A stretch of DNA of 7,272 nucleotides from Candidatus Bathyarchaeota archaeon (GTDB taxonomy: Archaea > Thermoproteota > Bathyarchaeia > 40CM-2-53-6 > RBG-13-38-9): contig JAPKYM010000310.1 in the NCBI GenBank assembly GCA_026394315.1, positions 1 to 7,272 of the forward strand, written 5' to 3'. Shown one piece after another: positions 5,774 to 7,272 of this stretch. The notes beneath the pieces are model-generated. The model had not been told where the DNA came from and ran no database searches. It was given only the letters and a program-made list of their open reading frames with translations. The position numbers were made by a program, and so were the translations under genes. Position 1 is the first letter of the stretch; every line of letters begins with the position of its first letter.

Positions 5774-5783
5774 AGCGCACGCT
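5774..5783. repeat. AGCGCACGCT, inverse copy of the 2438-2447 element
   Basis: The exact reverse complement of AGCGTGCGCT at 2438-2447. It overlaps the first two bases (in plus coordinates) of the SplB-like stop codon at 5782-5784. A nine-base relative, GCGTGCGCT, lies at 5375-5383 near the end of the phosphoesterase tail. Confidence 0.45.
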
Positions 5784-6585
5784 AAGAACAGAACCGACAT
5801 TCCAACCCAAGATCTCTACAAATGGCATCAGCCTTCACCTTAAGTCTCTGGTAATAATCGCTTCTTCCTATCAAGATGTCCTGCCATTGGTCGCAAAGAC
5901 CAGGAAAGTTACTTCGGAGGAGCTTTTCCAACTTCGGCCATAGACCCGGTTTGGGATTTAGCTTGTCCACATAGACATAATCTGTGCCGGCACCTGCAAT
6001 GCGCTGGAAATAATGTTCAAGGTTTTGATCTGATATATAGGGCAAGACAGGACCAAAAAAGACGAATGTTCTCACACCATTTTCTTTTAGTTTCTTGATT
6101 GCTGAAATTCTTTCCTCAATGGAAGAAGAATAGGGTTCGAATAGTCTCCGCAAATCATCGTCTAACGTTGTTACTGTAAATCCGACTTCACATCTGTCAA
6201 GCTTTCGAAAAAGGTCTAGATCTCTGAGGACAAGGGCTGACTTGGTCTGTATCGATAATGGAAACTGGTGCTCAAGCACAATACCAAGCAACCTCCTGGT
6301 TAACTCATACTTTCGCTCAATCGGCTGGTATGCGTCCGTTAGGGAGCTGAAGAAAATAGTGCCTTTGGTTTTTCTTCCTATCTCTCGTTCAAGAACAGTA
6401 GGTGCATTGATTTTGATGTCAACAAAATCTCCCCAGGATTCTGGGTGCTTCAAAAATTTCTGGGTGTAGGAATCAGCGTAGCAGTAAGTGCACGCATGTT
6501 GGCAGCCTACGTATGGATTGATGCAATAGTCTTCGAGGCGACTTTTGTTAAGTAGAGATTTACACATGATTTCTTGTTCTATCAC
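5782..6585 (-). CDS. SplB-like radical SAM protein (spore photoproduct lyase-related family)
   Basis: A 267-residue radical SAM protein of the widespread SplB-related group (COG1533 type). INPYVGCQHACTYCYA (22-37) provides C28-x3-C32-x2-C35 for the SAM-binding cluster and is preceded by the typical CKSLLNKS (8-15). FFSSLTDAYQPIE (78-90), the TTLDDDLRRLFEP region (139-151) and the late DKLNPKPGLWP segment (208-217) also fit. A C-terminal CRFC (263-266) adds two cysteines. The biochemical role of these archaeal members is not established; true spore photoproduct lyase activity is unlikely in an archaeon. The GTG start at 6585-6583 is favoured because family members carry several residues before CKS; the ATG at 6567-6565 (M7) is the alternative. 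A TAAAGG-like box sits right before the GTG. Alone on this strand, after the binding-protein terminator. Confidence 0.9.
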   Translation of the reverse strand: MIEQEIMCKSLLNKSRLEDYCINPYVGCQHACTYCYADSYTQKFLKHPESWGDFVDIKINAPTVLEREIGRKTKGTIFFSSLTDAYQPIERKYELTRRLLGIVLEHQFPLSIQTKSALVLRDLDLFRKLDRCEVGFTVTTLDDDLRRLFEPYSSSIEERISAIKKLKENGVRTFVFFGPVLPYISDQNLEHYFQRIAGAGTDYVYVDKLNPKPGLWPKLEKLLRSNFPGLCDQWQDILIGRSDYYQRLKVKADAICRDLGLECRFCS

Positions 6586-6711
6586 ATTCGAAAGCCTTTA
6601 TTCAGTCCCTAGCGCGCGCTAGACGAGTTCTGAGGGAAGGCACTAATTCACGCGCGCTAGTTACACTTACGCTGTCCCACAAGAAAATGGAAAGGAAAAA
6701 GGAGATTTGGT
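6586..6711. promoter_or_regulatory. Spacer with paired CGCGCGCTAG repeats upstream of the SplB-like gene
   Basis: This 126-base spacer separates the binding-protein fragment from the SplB-like gene on the same strand. It contains the perfect 14-base palindrome CTAGCGCGCGCTAG (6609-6622) and a second CGCGCGCTAG (6651-6660) exactly 38 bases after the first copy (6613-6622). The repeats lie 24-75 bases upstream of the GTG start, where an archaeal promoter and operator would be expected. AATAAAGG (about 6595-6602, minus strand) is a weak TATA-like match. A regulatory role is inferred from position. Confidence 0.45.
6683..6705 (-). terminator. U-rich terminator of the substrate-binding protein gene
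   Basis: Read on the minus strand, starting a few bases after the TAG stop (6714-6712), the sequence is CTCCTTTTTCCTTTCCATTT followed by TCTT. This is a strong pyrimidine/T-run of the kind that ends archaeal transcripts without a hairpin. It supports the binding protein and the SplB-like gene being separate transcription units. Confidence 0.55.
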
Positions 6712-7089
6712 CTAGAGTGTAGACCATTTTGCCATTGGGTATCTCAGTGGTGCCTTTGCAACCTTGTCGGGGTAGACGCAGATTGGTTTGCCATCCTGCC
6801 ATTGGAGCGCTGACATTTGGTGGCCGGTCTGCCAGCCTGTTACCGGGTCAAACGCCATGTCGCCGAAGAAATCGGTGAAGCTTACATTCCCAACAGCCTG
6901 TCTAACTGCGTCGGAGTCCAGTGGCTTGGCGCATTTCTCCATGGCTGCTTGCAAGACAAGGCCCTGCGTGAAACCTACTCCCCCCGCGTACGCGGGTATT
7001 GCGTTGTAGTCTTTCTTGATTTGTGAAACAAACCAGTCTTCTGTCGGCCCATAATTGACTGGGTATTTCTCTCCTGTTAATGTTGATTC
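6712..7089 (-). CDS. C-terminal fragment of a LivK-type ABC transporter substrate-binding protein
   Basis: About 125 codons of the C-terminal lobe of an extracellular branched-chain amino-acid/amide-type binding protein (Peripla_BP_6 family). The frame reads TLTGEKYPVNYGPTEDWF, then a YAGGVGFTQGLVLQAAMEK helix, VGNVSFTDFFGDMAFD, and finally QWQDGKPICVYPDKVA with RYPMAKW near the end. The last two are the typical final strand and Trp-ending tail of the family. In this family the protein delivers solute to a LivHMGF permease, absent here. The open frame reaches a TAA at 7110-7108, but the family-like sequence ends at about 7080-7090; the N-terminal two thirds are missing. Hand-counted GC is about 55%, above neighbouring genes. 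The palindrome CCCGCGTACGCGGG (6983-6996) lies inside the gene. A U-rich terminator follows the stop. Either a truncated gene or one half of a misjoined contig. Confidence 0.8.
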   Translation of the reverse strand, partial: ESTLTGEKYPVNYGPTEDWFVSQIKKDYNAIPAYAGGVGFTQGLVLQAAMEKCAKPLDSDAVRQAVGNVSFTDFFGDMAFDPVTGWQTGHQMSALQWQDGKPICVYPDKVAKAPLRYPMAKWSTL

Positions 7090-7272
7090 TGTAAAACAAG
7101 CTTGTGCTTATGCGTGCTCTACACAGGCGAAATTTGATTACTGCAATTTGCAGAGAGATATTAAACTTGCTGATGGGACAAAAATAGAGAAGAAAACTTG
7201 TGATGAGCTTGTAAAAAACTATCCTATTGCGGGGGTGAGTGCGTGTTCAGAATCGGACATGGTTTGTGGCGC
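7085..7272 (+). CDS. Cys-rich probably extracellular protein fragment, lacking its 5' end and running off the window
   Basis: The plus frame from 7085 is open to the window end and reads DSVKQACAYACSTQAKFDYC, then a Lys/Asp-rich stretch containing LADGTKIEKKTCDELVKNYP, then SACSESDMVCG. Six cysteines in about 62 residues (codons at 7103, 7115, 7142, 7199, 7244 and 7265) suggest a small disulfide-bonded domain. The C-x3-C-x8-C opening, DGT-K and TC-x2-L features recall, from memory, secreted Cys-rich proteins of DPANN archaea (Woesearchaeota/Pacearchaeota type). No start or signal peptide is present: the frame enters from the antisense of the binding-protein gene and stops at TAA 7052-7054. 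AAA/GAT-rich codons and about 42% GC differ from the adjacent fragment. Function unknown. Confidence 0.55.

Larger units (their letters stand above)
5403..5781. other. Long spacer between convergent genes, no convincing gene
   Basis: This 379-base region follows the phosphoesterase tail and precedes the SplB-like gene stop. A plus-strand frame (GTG 5377 to 5670) and a minus-strand frame (5407-5613) are open, but neither shows a family motif, hydrophobic core or start signal. The region contains GCGCGCGC at 5424-5431, a purine-rich run at 5646-5690 (pyrimidine-rich on the minus strand), a 19-base alternating G/C tract in a hairpin at 5729-5758, and AGCGCACGCT at 5774-5783. It probably serves mainly as a terminator region. 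Confidence 0.5.

Noticed and set aside
6602..6802. 66-codon minus-strand open frame overlapping the binding-protein end
   Set aside because: It is an alternative frame of the clearly recognisable binding-protein C-terminus and runs through its T-rich terminator and the GC palindromes.
6983..6996. Palindrome CCCGCGTACGCGGG
   Set aside because: It lies inside the binding-protein coding sequence and is explained by the codons for Pro-Ala-Tyr-Ala-Gly-Gly; it lacks the GCGCGC core of the spacer family.
6902..7099. 65-codon minus-strand open frame across the right-edge junction
   Set aside because: Alternative frame of the binding protein; the frame with family-like sequence is the one ending at 6712.
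1..7272. tRNA, rRNA, CRISPR, transposase or integrase signals
   Set aside because: I looked for T-loop-like GGTTCGAATCC, regularly spaced repeats and transposase motifs. The only GGTTCGAAT (around 6127-6135) is inside the SplB-like gene with no cloverleaf, and no spaced repeat array or transposase is seen.

Overview
This window most likely comes from an archaeal chromosome, probably of the TACK/Bathyarchaeota type. The evidence is an archaeal-style CoaBC (PSMHQSMY instead of bacterial PxMNxxMW), frequent GTG and TTG starts, TATA-like promoters, U-rich 3' ends, heavy use of AGG/AGA/ATA codons, and a small membrane protein with a VGG-type anchor like those ending archaeal surface proteins. The lineage is inferred by eye; no search was run.

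Layout from left to right. A possible partial minus-strand gene lies at the left edge (3-107), followed by a non-coding stretch with a GC-rich hairpin. Next is a two-gene minus-strand operon, coaBC (1075-2331) followed by a nitrilase-family amidohydrolase (293-1078), joined by a GTGA stop/start overlap. A divergent promoter region separates coaBC from an 85-residue single-pass membrane protein on the plus strand (2501-2758). That small gene converges on a minus-strand radical SAM/SPASM protein with an N-terminal winged-helix, possibly RRE-like, domain (2798-4132). Another divergent spacer leads to a plus-strand secreted or surface metallophosphoesterase (4297-5295). Its real C-terminus (Ser/Thr stalk plus membrane anchor) continues in another frame to 5402, so the gene carries a -1 frameshift near 5160. 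A mostly empty 380-base stretch follows, then a minus-strand SplB-like radical SAM protein (5782-6585).

The right edge is composite. A C-terminal fragment of a branched-chain amino-acid-type ABC substrate-binding protein lies on the minus strand (6712 to about 7089, about 55% GC). It abuts, head to head and without any promoter or start region, a Cys-rich plus-strand coding segment (about 7085-7272, about 42% GC). Both lack their 5' ends, which suggests a rearrangement or an assembly chimera at about 7080-7095.

The most unusual non-genic signal is a family of alternating G/C tracts (GCGCGC cores, often the palindrome AGCGCGCGCT or its variant AGCGTGCGCT). I find the GCGCGC core only outside confident genes, where it marks most spacers. 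The genes do not form one pathway: coaBC acts in coenzyme A synthesis, the two radical SAM proteins are unrelated to each other, and the phosphoesterase and binding protein are cell-surface proteins.
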